Below are positions 19,278 through 27,823 of a stretch of DNA of 64,000 nucleotides, piece after piece. The stretch covers positions 1 through 64,000 of the forward strand of contig NZ_JGZE01000010.1 in assembly GCF_000741285.1 (NCBI RefSeq). The letters run 5' to 3'. The stretch comes from Bifidobacterium mongoliense DSM 21395. Its GTDB lineage: Bacteria > Actinomycetota > Actinomycetes > Actinomycetales > Bifidobacteriaceae. The translations under genes and the position numbers were made by a program. Below the pieces are notes generated by a model. That model was given only the letters and a program-made list of their open reading frames with translations, made no database searches and was not told where the DNA came from. The first letter of the stretch is position 1, and each line of letters opens with the position of its first letter.

Positions 19278-20609
19278 TCAGCGCTCCGAAGGGGTCTCAG
19301 CCGATGCCGGCGACGTGGCGGATCCGGCGGAGCCGAGGTCACGCGGTACGACGCCGGTGGCCTGGCCGATGACCTTGAGGCCGTGGTACACGACCATGAC
19401 CACGATGGTGCCGATGGCGATGCCATTGAACTGCACACCCGAGATCGCGAAGGCGAAGTCGGCGATGCCGATGATCATCGTGACCGCGGCGGTCATGATG
19501 TTGAGCGGCTGGTCGAAGTCGACGTGGTTCTCGACCCAGATACGCACACCCATCATGCCGATCATGCCGTAGAGCAGCGTGGTCACACCGCCGAGCACAC
19601 CGCCCGGGATGGTGTTGATGATGGCGCCGAACTTCGGGCACAGGCTCAGGATCAGGGCGAAGCCGGCGGCGCACCAGTACGCGGCCGTGGAGTAGACCTT
19701 GGTCGCGGCCATGACGCCGATGTTCTCGCCGTAGGTCGTGGTGCCCGAACCGCCGCCGAAGCCGGCGATGGCGGTGCCCAGGCCGTCCGCCATGAGGGCG
19801 GTGCCGATCTGGTCATCGTAGTTGTGTCCGGTCATCTGCGCGACGGACTTGACGTGGCCCACGTTCTCGGCGACCAGCACCAGCACGACCGGCAGGAACA
19901 TGAGGATGACGGAGAAGTCCATCTGCGGGGTGTGGAAGCGCGGCAGGCCGATCCAGGCGGCCTGTTCCACGGCCTTGAAGTCGACCTGGCCACGCACGCA
20001 GGCGTAGAGGTAGCCCACCAGGACGCCGAGCAGGATGTTCAGACGTCCGAGCAGCCCGCGGAAGAGGACGGCGATGACCAGCACAGCGACGAGGGTGACG
20101 GCGGCCGTGTCCGGCGCCTTCTGGAAGTTCGTCCACACCGAGGGGGCCAGGTTGAAGCCGATGATCGCGACGATGGCGCCGTTGACGACCGGCGGCATGA
20201 TGATCTCGATCCACTTCGACCCCGCGTAGTGCACGAGCACGCCGATCAGGCCGAGGGCCACGCCGGTGATCAGGATGCCGAAGCTGGCCACGGCCAGCCC
20301 CTTGTGCGCGGCCGAGACGGCGGCGATGGGGGCTATAAAACCAAACGAGCTACCCAGATAACTGGGTAGCTTGTTGCGATTGATGAGCAGGAACAGCGCC
20401 GTGGACATTGCCGTGAAGAACAATGTGGTCGCCGGGTCGAAGCCCGTAAGTATGGGGACCAGGAACGTGGCGCCGAACATGGCGATGACGTGTTGGGCGC
20501 CAATGCCTACCGTTCGCCCCCAGGTGAGGCGCTCATTGGGTTCAATGACCTCGCCCGGTCGCAACGTCTTGCCGTCGCCATGCAATCTCCACGTGAACAT
20601 GTTGCTCAT
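19278..20609 (-). CDS. uraA: Nucleobase:cation symporter-2, uracil/xanthine permease type
   Basis: 443-residue membrane transporter of the NCS2 family, probably for uracil. After a short hydrophilic N-terminus (TWGRTVGIGAQHVIAMFGATFLVPILTG is the usual entry to helix 1), 12-14 helices follow. Motifs include SSFGFIAP (helix 3), the family signature around VLVLVAENVGHVKSVAQM with the conserved Glu, and GFGGGSGTTTYGENIGVMAATKV. These match UraA/PyrP better than purine-specific members, but substrate remains inferred. The ATG at 20609 follows AAGGAG. Codons 80-91 form an unusual hairpin described separately. Confidence 0.9.
   Translation of the reverse strand: MSNMFTWRLHGDGKTLRPGEVIEPNERLTWGRTVGIGAQHVIAMFGATFLVPILTGFDPATTLFFTAMSTALFLLINRNKLPSYLGSSFGFIAPIAAVSAAHKGLAVASFGILITGVALGLIGVLVHYAGSKWIEIIMPPVVNGAIVAIIGFNLAPSVWTNFQKAPDTAAVTLVAVLVIAVLFRGLLGRLNILLGVLVGYLYACVRGQVDFKAVEQAAWIGLPRFHTPQMDFSVILMFLPVVLVLVAENVGHVKSVAQMTGHNYDDQIGTALMADGLGTAIAGFGGGSGTTTYGENIGVMAATKVYSTAAYWCAAGFALILSLCPKFGAIINTIPGGVLGGVTTLLYGMIGMMGVRIWVENHVDFDQPLNIMTAAVTMIIGIADFAFAISGVQFNGIAIGTIVVMVVYHGLKVIGQATGVVPRDLGSAGSATSPASAETPSER
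20334..20371 (-). other. Terminator-like hairpin inside the nucleobase permease coding region
   Basis: Within codons 80-91, AGCTACCCAG (20348-20357) and CTGGGTAGCT (20362-20371) form a perfect 10-bp stem with a 4-base loop. In the sense direction (minus) the stem is followed by TCGTTTGGTTTTATAG, a T-rich tract. The codons used here (CTA, AGT, GGT, TTT, ATA) are unlike the GC-ending codons of the surrounding gene. It looks like an intragenic intrinsic terminator or attenuator; function is inferred. Confidence 0.6.
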
Positions 20610-20882
20610 GGAATGCTCTCCTTGACTCTCTTGCGTGCCGCATACCCTATGCGCACGCCGTGTGCCATTGTAGCGTCGCGCGGACCGGCCGCGTTTCGAA
20701 TACATTTCGGGTCCGGAATCGAGCGGGGAACGCAGGAAAGACAAGGAGACCAACGGCGCGACCCGGCTGAATCGCCGGGCCACATGGGTAACCATACTAA
20801 GACGGCAAGGGGCACGGGTGAACCGTCGGGTATCACGGCGACAACGGTCGATGCGCGGTCCGGTGCTCAGGTCGGCACGAGG

Positions 20883-21707
20883 TCAGTGGATGATACCCAG
20901 GTGCGGATCGACGGCGTGCACCACATCGACGAGATCGCCGTTCGACAGCAGCGGACGTTCGAATTCCCGCCATGGCTCGACCATGACGTCCCAGCGGCCG
21001 GTGGCCTTGTCCAGAATGGGCCGTGCGGTCTGCTCCCAATGGAACCGCCGGTGGGTGCGACCGGTGTTCGGATCACGCCGTGAGTAGTGCAGGCAGGTGC
21101 AGTTGCTGATCCGCCACTCCTCGGCATCGACTCGGCGCAAGAACTCCTCGTCCGACAGGTCCTCCAGCGTGAGCATCATGGCGAACATGAAGTCGCCGTG
21201 ACTGACGACCACCACGGATTCCGCCTCCGAACGACGGTTCAACGAGGTGAGCAGATTATGGACGCGGTCCTCCGCCACATCCGCGATCGATTCGCCGGCC
21301 GGCGGACGCCAATACAACGGATCGGTTCGTTTGAAGATCCAGTTGCGCTGGTAATTATTGCGGAACTCGTCCTGCGTGATGGTATTGATCTCACCCCACG
21401 ACCGTTCGCGCAGCACCCGCGTCTCCTCCCACTTCGCCTTGGGCAGGGCCATGGTGGCCGCGGTTTCGCGGGTGCGCACATACGGCGACACGAGGTAGCG
21501 GTCGAACAACGGCTGTTGCGCGACCAGCCAGCGTCCGATGCAGTCGGCCTGCTTGCGACCGGTCGCGGTCAGCCTCCACGAGCGGTCGGGAACGGTGACG
21601 TTGTCCTGGGTGAACAGCGAATTGTCGCCGGTCTCCCCCGCCTTGATGATGACGTTGGCCTCCGACTCACCGTGTCGAATCGTATACAAATCCAAAGGCA
21701 TGCCCAT
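20883..21707 (-). CDS. Histidine phosphatase family protein (phosphoglycerate mutase-like)
   Basis: 274-residue branch 1/2-like histidine phosphatase. The phosphate-accepting His lies in TIRHGESEAN near residue 10, a second arginine in SPYVRTRETA, and the second catalytic His in VVSHGDF. It is longer than cofactor-dependent phosphoglycerate mutase (about 230-250) and lacks that enzyme's typical insert, so a broad phosphatase is more likely than a glycolytic mutase. Start: the ATG at 21707 has GGAGGAG 9 bases upstream; an ATG two codons later is the only close alternative. Its 5' end is divergent from a peptide-binding lipoprotein gene. Confidence 0.82.
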   Translation of the reverse strand: MGMPLDLYTIRHGESEANVIIKAGETGDNSLFTQDNVTVPDRSWRLTATGRKQADCIGRWLVAQQPLFDRYLVSPYVRTRETAATMALPKAKWEETRVLRERSWGEINTITQDEFRNNYQRNWIFKRTDPLYWRPPAGESIADVAEDRVHNLLTSLNRRSEAESVVVVSHGDFMFAMMLTLEDLSDEEFLRRVDAEEWRISNCTCLHYSRRDPNTGRTHRRFHWEQTARPILDKATGRWDVMVEPWREFERPLLSNGDLVDVVHAVDPHLGIIH

Positions 21708-22063
21708 ATGCCGCAACTCCTCCACGCAGCGGAGCCCCCGCCGCAGTCCGTACCCGATGCCGGTCGTATCGAACCATGACCGCGGCATCTTCCTATCCAT
21801 TCCGACTCTAGACCCACGTGGCCACCGCGGGGATCAGAACCGACGACCGTCCCCGGCCCGCCCCATACCGTTCACCTGCCGTTCAGCCCTGGTATCGTCC
21901 GTTCCCCGCCCATCGGTTTCACGCCCGTCGCGGAACCCTGCCCATATGCCTGAAATGGCCCTGCCGTTGTTGTTATCGTGAACTCTTGCATATCCGATTC
22001 CCGACGCGCCGGACCGCCGCATATCACCGTCCGGCGCCGGAGCCCGTCATCAGGAGGTTCGTC
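21708..22063. promoter_or_regulatory. Divergent intergenic region, histidine phosphatase / peptide-binding lipoprotein
   Basis: 356 bp without a gene. For the + strand gene a possible promoter is TTGTTG (21967-21972), 18 bases, TATCCG (21991-21996), about 70 bp before the start codon; the match to consensus is modest. An AGGAGG site at 22052-22057 precedes the ATG at 22064. No operator or riboswitch fold was recognised. Confidence 0.4.
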
Positions 22064-23704
22064 ATGGTCAACGCCACACTCAGGAAACGTCTCGCCGCAC
22101 TGGTCGCCGCAGGCCTTAGCCTGGTGTTGGGCGCCTGCGGAACCTCGACCTCGTCGAAGCCCTCAGGGGAAAGCGGCGGCAACTCCGTCATCACCGTCAA
22201 CAACGTTGAACCGGCCCAAGGGCTGATTCCCACAAGCACCAACGATCTGGCGGGGTGGAAGATCGTCACGCAGCTGTTCGAGGGCCTGGTGACCTTCAGC
22301 AACACCGGTGCGCTCATCTACGCCGATGCCCAATCCATCACCCCCAACGCCGACGCCACGCAGTTCACCATCACGCTGCGGCCCGGACTGGTCTTTTCGG
22401 ACGGTACTCCCATCACCGCGGAGACTTATGCGCGCTCCTGGTCCTTCGGCGCCAACGCCGCGAACGGGCAGACCGGTTCGGCCGGGTTCTCCACGATCGA
22501 GGGCTATGACCGTCTGCAGGACGAGCATGGCGACCTCCACGCCCAACTGTCGGGATTGAAAGCCATCGACGCGAGGACCCTGCAAGTGACCATGGCCACC
22601 CCCGATTCCTCGTTCCCGTACAAGGTCGGCGACGTCGCGTTCCTGCCGATCCCCACGGCTTCGTTGGACCATATCGAGGACTTCGGTAAGCATCCGGCCG
22701 GCAACGGCCCGTACCGTCTGGCCTCATGGGATCACGACCAGGCCATCAGACTTGTGCCGAACCCGCACTACACCGGTCCGCGCAAAGCCGTGAACGCTGG
22801 CGTGACCTATCGGCTGTACACCCAACTCGACAGCGCTTACTCCGACCTGGAATCGGGCAATCTCGATGTGCTAGACACGATACCGAATTCAGCCCTGACC
22901 ACCTATCAGTACGACGACCGCATCACGGCCTTCAACAAACCGGGACCCGGATTCAAATCGTTCACCATCCCGCAGAACCTTGCGCACTTCAGCGAAGAGG
23001 AGGGACAGTTGCGCCGCACCGCGATCTCACTGTCAATCGACCGCAAGACCATCGTCACGAAGGTATTGCACGGGACCGCCGAAGTCGCCACGGATTTCAC
23101 CGCCCCCACCATCACCGGCCACAACACCACGCTCAAGGGGTCCGACGTGTTGCGGCGCAATGCCACGAAAGCCAAGGAGCTCTGGAAACGCGCCGACGCG
23201 ATGTCGCCGTGGGGCGGCACGTTCCGACTCGCCTACAGCGCCGACAGCGGCAACAAGCCCTGGGTCGAAGCCATCACCAATGCCGTGTCGAACACCCTGG
23301 GCATCAGCGCGAGCCCCTACGCGTTCCCCACGCAGAAGGAGTTCTCCGGAGCCGTCCATGACCGGACGATCCACGCCGCCTTCACCCAAGGGATGCAATC
23401 CGACTACCCGCACCCCGAAGGCTATCTCGTACAGGCGTATTCGTCGGCTTCGGCCGACGGCAAAGGATTGAACAACGGCGATTACCGCAGCGCCGCATTC
23501 GACCGGTTCATGGATCAGGCCGCACGCGAGACGAAGTTGGAATCCTCACTGGTCCATTACCATGCGAGCCAGGAGCTCCTGCTCCACGACCTGCCCGTGA
23601 TCCCCCTCTGGTACGCCAACGTGACGGCGGGGGCGGGCAAGCAGATGCGGCACGTCAGCTTCAACTACATGGGCGTGCCCGAGTATTACCGGCTCACGAA
23701 ATAA
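22064..23704 (+). CDS. Peptide-binding lipoprotein of an ABC importer (SBP family 5), orphan
   Basis: 546-residue extracellular solute-binding protein of the OppA/DppA type. Type II signal with lipobox VLGAC (Cys 25) and a Ser/Gly-rich tether, then the family 5 fold: FEGLVTF, LRPGLVFSDGTPITAETYARSW, GNGPYRLASWDHDQAIRLVPNPHY and PVIPLWYAN. Expected to bind oligopeptides on the cell surface and deliver them to a permease. No permease or ATPase lies next to it, so it may use a distant one or the dpp system at 54.7-59 kb. The ATG at 22064 has AGGAGG 6 bases upstream. A shared terminator follows at 23729-23777. Confidence 0.92.
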   Translation: MVNATLRKRLAALVAAGLSLVLGACGTSTSSKPSGESGGNSVITVNNVEPAQGLIPTSTNDLAGWKIVTQLFEGLVTFSNTGALIYADAQSITPNADATQFTITLRPGLVFSDGTPITAETYARSWSFGANAANGQTGSAGFSTIEGYDRLQDEHGDLHAQLSGLKAIDARTLQVTMATPDSSFPYKVGDVAFLPIPTASLDHIEDFGKHPAGNGPYRLASWDHDQAIRLVPNPHYTGPRKAVNAGVTYRLYTQLDSAYSDLESGNLDVLDTIPNSALTTYQYDDRITAFNKPGPGFKSFTIPQNLAHFSEEEGQLRRTAISLSIDRKTIVTKVLHGTAEVATDFTAPTITGHNTTLKGSDVLRRNATKAKELWKRADAMSPWGGTFRLAYSADSGNKPWVEAITNAVSNTLGISASPYAFPTQKEFSGAVHDRTIHAAFTQGMQSDYPHPEGYLVQAYSSASADGKGLNNGDYRSAAFDRFMDQAARETKLESSLVHYHASQELLLHDLPVIPLWYANVTAGAGKQMRHVSFNYMGVPEYYRLTK

Positions 23705-23728
23705 CGGAACAAGACGGCAAGCAAGCAA

Positions 23729-23777
23729 AAGGTCCGATGACGCTGGCGGCATGGATACCGTCCAGTCATCGGACCTT
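23729..23777. terminator. Bidirectional terminator between the peptide-binding gene and hsp20
   Basis: AAGGTCCGATGAC (from 23729) and GTCATCGGACCTT (to 23777) form a 13-bp perfect stem, with an inner TGG...CGG/CCG...CCA extension. Flanking AAAA on the left and TATAT on the right allow use in both directions for the convergent genes. Confidence 0.85.
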
Positions 23778-23841
23778 ATATGGTAGGGGCCGCGCACATC
23801 CTTGTGCATGGCCCCAACCATCACCAATCAACGCCGAGCAA

Positions 23842-24327
23842 TCAGCCCTCGATGGCGATCTGGTGCTTCGTCTCCACCTGAGGTTCAGGCTGCACCTTGG
23901 CTATCTGCAGGCACAACGTACCGTCGCGATAGCTCGCCTTGATATCGGATTCCTTCACTTGGTCGCCGACGTAGAAGTTACGCGAGCAGGAGCCGACGTA
24001 GCGTTCACGACGCAGCCACCGGCCACCGTCGCTCTTACCTTCCTTAGCGTTGTCGCCCTTGTCGTTATCAGCATGGGATTCATCCTTATGCGCCGACACG
24101 GTCAGGTAACCGTCATGCAGTTCGATGGCGATATCGTCCTTCTTGAACCCGGGCATGTCGATGTCGACATCGTAGGATCCGTCGTTCTCACGCACATCCG
24201 TCTTCATGTTCAACGGTGCCGTCAACGCACCCACGCGCGTGGAGGGGTCGCCCCAGGTGGAGAAGAACGGGTCATCGAACAGATCCGCGAACGTCGTATC
24301 ATTCAAAACCGCCGGAAACATAGCCAT
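23842..24327 (-). CDS. hsp20: Small heat-shock protein, Hsp20/alpha-crystallin family
   Basis: 161-residue ATP-independent holdase chaperone. The alpha-crystallin domain spans about residues 40-140: MKTDVRENDGSYDVDIDMPG, KKDDIAIELHDGYLTVSA, a Lys/Asp-rich loop (HKDESHADNDKGDNAKEGK), ERYVGSCSRNFYVGD and a strand with DGTLCLQI, the usual I-x-I-like region being less clear. The ATG at 24327 has GAAGGAG 8 bases upstream. The upstream 150 bp carry a strong hairpin and an 18-bp palindrome (separate entries) that may control heat or stress induction; CIRCE is not present. A terminator is shared with the convergent gene. Confidence 0.95.
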   Translation of the reverse strand: MAMFPAVLNDTTFADLFDDPFFSTWGDPSTRVGALTAPLNMKTDVRENDGSYDVDIDMPGFKKDDIAIELHDGYLTVSAHKDESHADNDKGDNAKEGKSDGGRWLRRERYVGSCSRNFYVGDQVKESDIKASYRDGTLCLQIAKVQPEPQVETKHQIAIEG

Positions 24328-24370
24328 AATCAATACTCCTTCAAACACACGGAGCGGGCGACTTGGCCAA

Positions 24371-24399
24371 CGTGGCAACCGCATCGTGCGGACGCCACG
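24371..24399 (-). promoter_or_regulatory. Leader hairpin upstream of hsp20
   Basis: CGTGGC/GCCACG and inner CCGCA/TGCGG form a nested 6+5 bp hairpin with a 3-base loop, ending about 43 bp before the hsp20 start codon. It could be a 5' UTR stability or thermosensing element, or an operator; inference only. Confidence 0.55.
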
Positions 24400-24415
24400 T
24401 GTTCTTTGCCGTCCG

Positions 24416-24433
24416 GGAGTTCCTAGGAACTCC
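24416..24433. promoter_or_regulatory. 18-bp perfect palindrome upstream of hsp20
   Basis: GGAGTTCCTAGGAACTCC is perfectly self-complementary and lies 89-106 bp before the hsp20 start. Position and symmetry fit a dimeric repressor or activator site. It does not match the CIRCE or HAIR consensus as I know them. Confidence 0.6.
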
Positions 24434-24539
24434 ATCGTGACCTTTCACTTCATCCAACCGCAGAGGGGGCGGCGCCTTCCCGGTGTTTACCCACAGTGAA
24501 ACGACGGACGGCGCATCGTCACGCCGCGCGGTCAGAGGG

Positions 24540-24893
24540 TTAAGCGGTATGGTCCGCCAGGTAGTCGCGCAGCACCACGGCCTGGTTGTGTTCGGCGTCC
24601 TTGGCGCCGTAGAGCAACGTCACGGTCTCGTGCTCGGCGATGATGCCGCGCAGCTCGTCGACGGCCGGATTCCCATCGAGTTCGGCCCGATAGCGTTCGG
24701 CGAACTCCTCGAAACGCGAGGGATCATGGCCGAACCACTGTCGCAACTCGGTCGAGGGACCGATCTCCTTGAGCCAGACGCCCAACGAGGCCTTGACCTT
24801 GGAGATGCCGCGCGGCCAGAGCCTGTCGACGAGCACCCGAAAGCCGTCCTGAGGTGCGGCGGCCGCATACACACGTTTGATAGAGATAGACAT
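24540..24893 (-). CDS. DUF488 family protein
   Basis: 117 residues matching the DUF488 (YeaO-like) family of unknown function. Family features seen: IKRVYAA, RVLVDRLWPRGISK with the conserved Arg-Leu-Trp-Pro-Arg-Gly segment, WLKEIGPSTELRQWFGHDP, and VTLLYGAKDAEHNQAVVLRDYL at the C-terminus. The ATG at 24893 is preceded by GGGG only, a weak ribosome site; an upstream in-frame start would add 28 non-conserved residues. The gene is divergent from a Fur-type regulator, sharing 233 bp of upstream DNA, which hints at joint regulation. Confidence 0.88.
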   Translation of the reverse strand: MSISIKRVYAAAAPQDGFRVLVDRLWPRGISKVKASLGVWLKEIGPSTELRQWFGHDPSRFEEFAERYRAELDGNPAVDELRGIIAEHETVTLLYGAKDAEHNQAVVLRDYLADHTA

Positions 24894-25126
24894 AACCCCA
24901 TTGTTGCGCTGCGGTTGACATCGGCTTGCCGGAGCCGCCGACGGTGCCGTGGGCCTGGCATCGACTGACCTTGCCATGGGCCGGAACCAAGGTTAAGCCA
25001 AGGTTGCGCCCGATCTCCCGGTCCAGATGCTCGTCGTTATCACAAACGATATGCAAGAACAAGATAGTATTACGTAGAGGGAGGAACCGCTGGAAGCAGG
25101 CGGCATACGTTGCTATGGTGAGGCAT

Positions 25127-25618
25127 ATGAGTACCGAGACGAATGACGGACGCACCACGAGGGGCCTTGACGAGTTGTTGCACGACCGTGGTCTGCGCAA
25201 TACGCCGCAGCGCCAGCTCATCTACCGCATCGTCGCCTCATCGCCGCAACACCTGAGCGCCGTCGACGTCCAACGCCAGCTGGAGAAGGCCATGCCCGGC
25301 ATCTCATTACCCACCGTGTACGCCACGCTGGATCTGTTCGCCGATCTGGGCATCGTGCGCAAGATCGCCCTCGCCGACGGCCCGGTCATCTACGACACGG
25401 GACAACACAACCCGCACGCCCACATGGTGTGCCGTCGGTGCGGACGGATTTTCGATCTGGATATTCCGCCGGTCAGCGATGCCGACGCGACGGCGGCCGC
25501 GCACCAGGGCTTCGCAGTGGATTCCGGAGACCTGGTACTCCACGGCCTGTGCGCCGACTGCCGCGCGCTCGCCTCCACGTCGGCGGCCGAGACGAAGGCG
25601 TCCGCGCTCACACGTTGA
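25127..25618 (+). CDS. Fur-family metal- or peroxide-responsive repressor
   Basis: 163-residue Fur superfamily regulator. Winged helix at about 15-85 (RGLRNTPQRQLIYRIVAS, LPTVYATLDLFADLGIV); metal-binding His-rich loop at about 94-99 (HNPHAH); two Cys-x-x-Cys pairs at 102/105 and 142/145 for structural zinc. Fur, PerR and Zur cannot be told apart safely; the HNPHAHMVCRRC segment is PerR-like. The ATG at 25127 is chosen because homologues begin near there; an ATG four codons earlier (25115) is possible. A -10-like TAGTAT lies near 25066. The 3' end overlaps convergent ychF by 11 bp. Confidence 0.9.
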   Translation: MSTETNDGRTTRGLDELLHDRGLRNTPQRQLIYRIVASSPQHLSAVDVQRQLEKAMPGISLPTVYATLDLFADLGIVRKIALADGPVIYDTGQHNPHAHMVCRRCGRIFDLDIPPVSDADATAAAHQGFAVDSGDLVLHGLCADCRALASTSAAETKASALTR

Positions 25619-26696
25619 AGCGGAACTCCACGATGTCACCGTCCTGCATGACGTAGTCGCGGCCTTCGATTCGGAGTTTGCCCTCCTCCTTGATGGTGAC
25701 CATGGAGCCCTTCGCCGCGACGAAGTCGTCATAGGAGACGATTTCGGCCTTGATGAAGCCCTTTTCGAAATCGGTGTGGATGACCCCGGCGGCCTGCGGC
25801 GCGGTCCATCCCTGGTGGATCTGCCAGGCGCGGACCTCCTTCTCGCCCGCGGTCAGGAAGGTCTGCAGGCCAAGGATGTCGAACCCGACGCGGGCCAGCT
25901 GATCGAGCCCGGATTCCTCGAGACCGGCGTCGGCGAGCATCTCGCGGGCATCCGCCTCGTCGAGCTCGGTCAGATCGGCTTCGAACTGCGCATTGAGGAA
26001 GATGGAGCGGGCGGGACTCACCGAGGCGCTGAGCTTGGCCTTGAGCTCATCGTTCTGCAACTCGTCGTCGTCGACGTTGAAGACGTAGATGAAGGGCTTG
26101 GCGGTCATGAGATGCAGATCGAGGATGTCGTCCTTGACGATCTTGCCGGCCGCGGCGGCATGGTCGATGGTCTCGCCGGATTCGAGGATGGCCTTCGCGG
26201 CGTTGACCGCGGCCACGAACTCCTTGGAGACCTTGCCGCCACGCAGCTCCTTCTCGAGCTTGGGCAGGGTGTTCTCGATGGTCTGCAGGTCGGCGAGGAT
26301 CAGTTCGGTGTTGATCGTCTCGATGTCGCTGGAGGGATCGACCTTGCCGTTGACGTGGACGATGTCATCGTCGTCGAAGGCGCGCACCACCTCGCAGATG
26401 GCGTCGGCCTCACGGATGTTGGCCAGGAACTTGTTACCCAGCCCCTCCCCCTCGGAGGCGCCCTTGACGATGCCGGCGATGTCGACGAACGTGACGGTGG
26501 CGGGCACGATCTTCTGCGTGTGCACGAGATCGGCGAGGACGGGCAGGCGCTTGTCGAGCAGCGGCACGATGCCGGTGTTCGGCTCGATCGTCGCGAACGG
26601 GTAGTTCTCGGCGAGGACGTGGTTGCGGGTCAGGGCGTTAAACATGGTCGACTTGCCGACATTGGGCAATCCGACGATTCCAATAGTGAGAGACAT
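25608..26696 (-). CDS. ychF: Redox-regulated ATPase YchF (Obg-like)
   Basis: 362-residue P-loop protein that binds ATP rather than GTP and associates with ribosomes. G1 GLPNVGKST near residue 9, switch region NYPFATIEPNTGI, G3 DIAG, a helical insertion (about 120-200), the N-x-x-E-type base loop, and a C-terminal TGS domain (about 280-362) ending VMQDGDIVEFRFNV, as in all YchF proteins. The ATG at 26696 is preceded by a GAGGT site. Convergent overlap with the Fur-family gene could let read-through of either RNA act on the other. Confidence 0.97.
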   Translation of the reverse strand: MSLTIGIVGLPNVGKSTMFNALTRNHVLAENYPFATIEPNTGIVPLLDKRLPVLADLVHTQKIVPATVTFVDIAGIVKGASEGEGLGNKFLANIREADAICEVVRAFDDDDIVHVNGKVDPSSDIETINTELILADLQTIENTLPKLEKELRGGKVSKEFVAAVNAAKAILESGETIDHAAAAGKIVKDDILDLHLMTAKPFIYVFNVDDDELQNDELKAKLSASVSPARSIFLNAQFEADLTELDEADAREMLADAGLEESGLDQLARVGFDILGLQTFLTAGEKEVRAWQIHQGWTAPQAAGVIHTDFEKGFIKAEIVSYDDFVAAKGSMVTIKEEGKLRIEGRDYVMQDGDIVEFRFNV

Positions 26697-26887
26697 GGTT
26701 CACAGCCTACCTCGACGAGGCGAGGAACCGACGTCCGGCAACGCCGGCGCGCGCCGCGACAGCGCGCGACCACCAACCTCGATCGTCAACAACCGCCAAC
26801 CACCTATGCATACGGAAGGCCATGGATCCCGCGTGGGGCACCAAGCCGCGCTCCCTCACCTCATCTCCTCCGGAACCAGCACTCGGG

Positions 26888-27682
26888 CTAGCCCTCGATG
26901 GCCTCGATTGCGGCGATCACGGCACCGCGGAATCCGGTGCGTTCCAGGCTGGCCACACCCTTGATCGTGGTGCCCCCCGGAGAGCAGACGGCGTCCTTCA
27001 TGGCACCCGGATGGGTGCCGGTCGCCAGGTGCAGCGCACCCACGCCCTCGACCATCCTGGCCGCCAGTCGGTAGGCGGTCGCCCGCTGCAGACCGTATTC
27101 CACGCCGGCGTCGGCCAGCGATTCGATGTACATGGCGGTGAAGGCGGGCGCGCAGCCTGCAAGATCCACGGCGATGCCCATATGCTCGCTCTCCACCCGT
27201 TCGATGTTCGCGATCGACGAGAAGATCGCTTCGAACTGCCGGGTCTGCCCGTCATCGAGCGTGTGATCCCGCTCGGTCACCAGGATGCCCTGCCCCACGG
27301 CGATCGGCGTGTTGGGCACCGCGCACTGGACATGGGCGTGCTCACCGAACAGCGTCCGGTATTGCGCGAGGGTCCATCCTCCGGCGATCGAGATGACGCT
27401 GATCGACGGATCCGCCAGCTCGGCCTTGATCGATGTGAGCACGGCCTCGATCTGGTAGGGCTTGATGGCGATCACGACGATATCCGCCGCGGAGACGACT
27501 TCGGCGGGGGTATGCAGCGGCTTGACCCCGAGCTCGGCCGTGGTGCGCTCGAGCTTGTCGTAGTGTGCCGCGCATGCCACGATGTGGTCCGCCTCCACGG
27601 CTCCGGACGTGGTCAATCCGCGCGCGATCGCCTGGGCCATGTTGCCGTATCCGATGAAACCGATGGTCGGTTGTGCTGTCAT
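26888..27682 (-). CDS. proC: Pyrroline-5-carboxylate reductase
   Basis: Last step of proline synthesis, reducing 1-pyrroline-5-carboxylate with NAD(P)H. 264 residues; the Rossmann loop GFIGYGNMAQAI lies near residue 8, AIKPYQI near 77, and the C-terminal family signature region ATGTHPGAMKDAVCSPGGTTIKGV carries the DxVxSPGGTT pattern (here DAVCSPGGTT). The ATG at 27682 has AAGGAG 7 bases upstream. It is flanked downstream by a gene-free 190 bp and upstream (141 bp) by a prolyl aminopeptidase in the same direction; both concern proline. Confidence 0.97.
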   Translation of the reverse strand: MTAQPTIGFIGYGNMAQAIARGLTTSGAVEADHIVACAAHYDKLERTTAELGVKPLHTPAEVVSAADIVVIAIKPYQIEAVLTSIKAELADPSISVISIAGGWTLAQYRTLFGEHAHVQCAVPNTPIAVGQGILVTERDHTLDDGQTRQFEAIFSSIANIERVESEHMGIAVDLAGCAPAFTAMYIESLADAGVEYGLQRATAYRLAARMVEGVGALHLATGTHPGAMKDAVCSPGGTTIKGVASLERTGFRGAVIAAIEAIEG

Positions 27683-27823
27683 ATCACCGCTCCTTGTCTT
27701 GATATCTCCGTGTTGATGTCGCCGTGGTGCGGCGATTGCGCGGTATGCCGCTCGCACGGCGTTCTCACTCCGGTCGTTCCTCCGGGGCCCGTCGCTTCGA
27801 GCATATACCAGCGCCGTGGTCCC

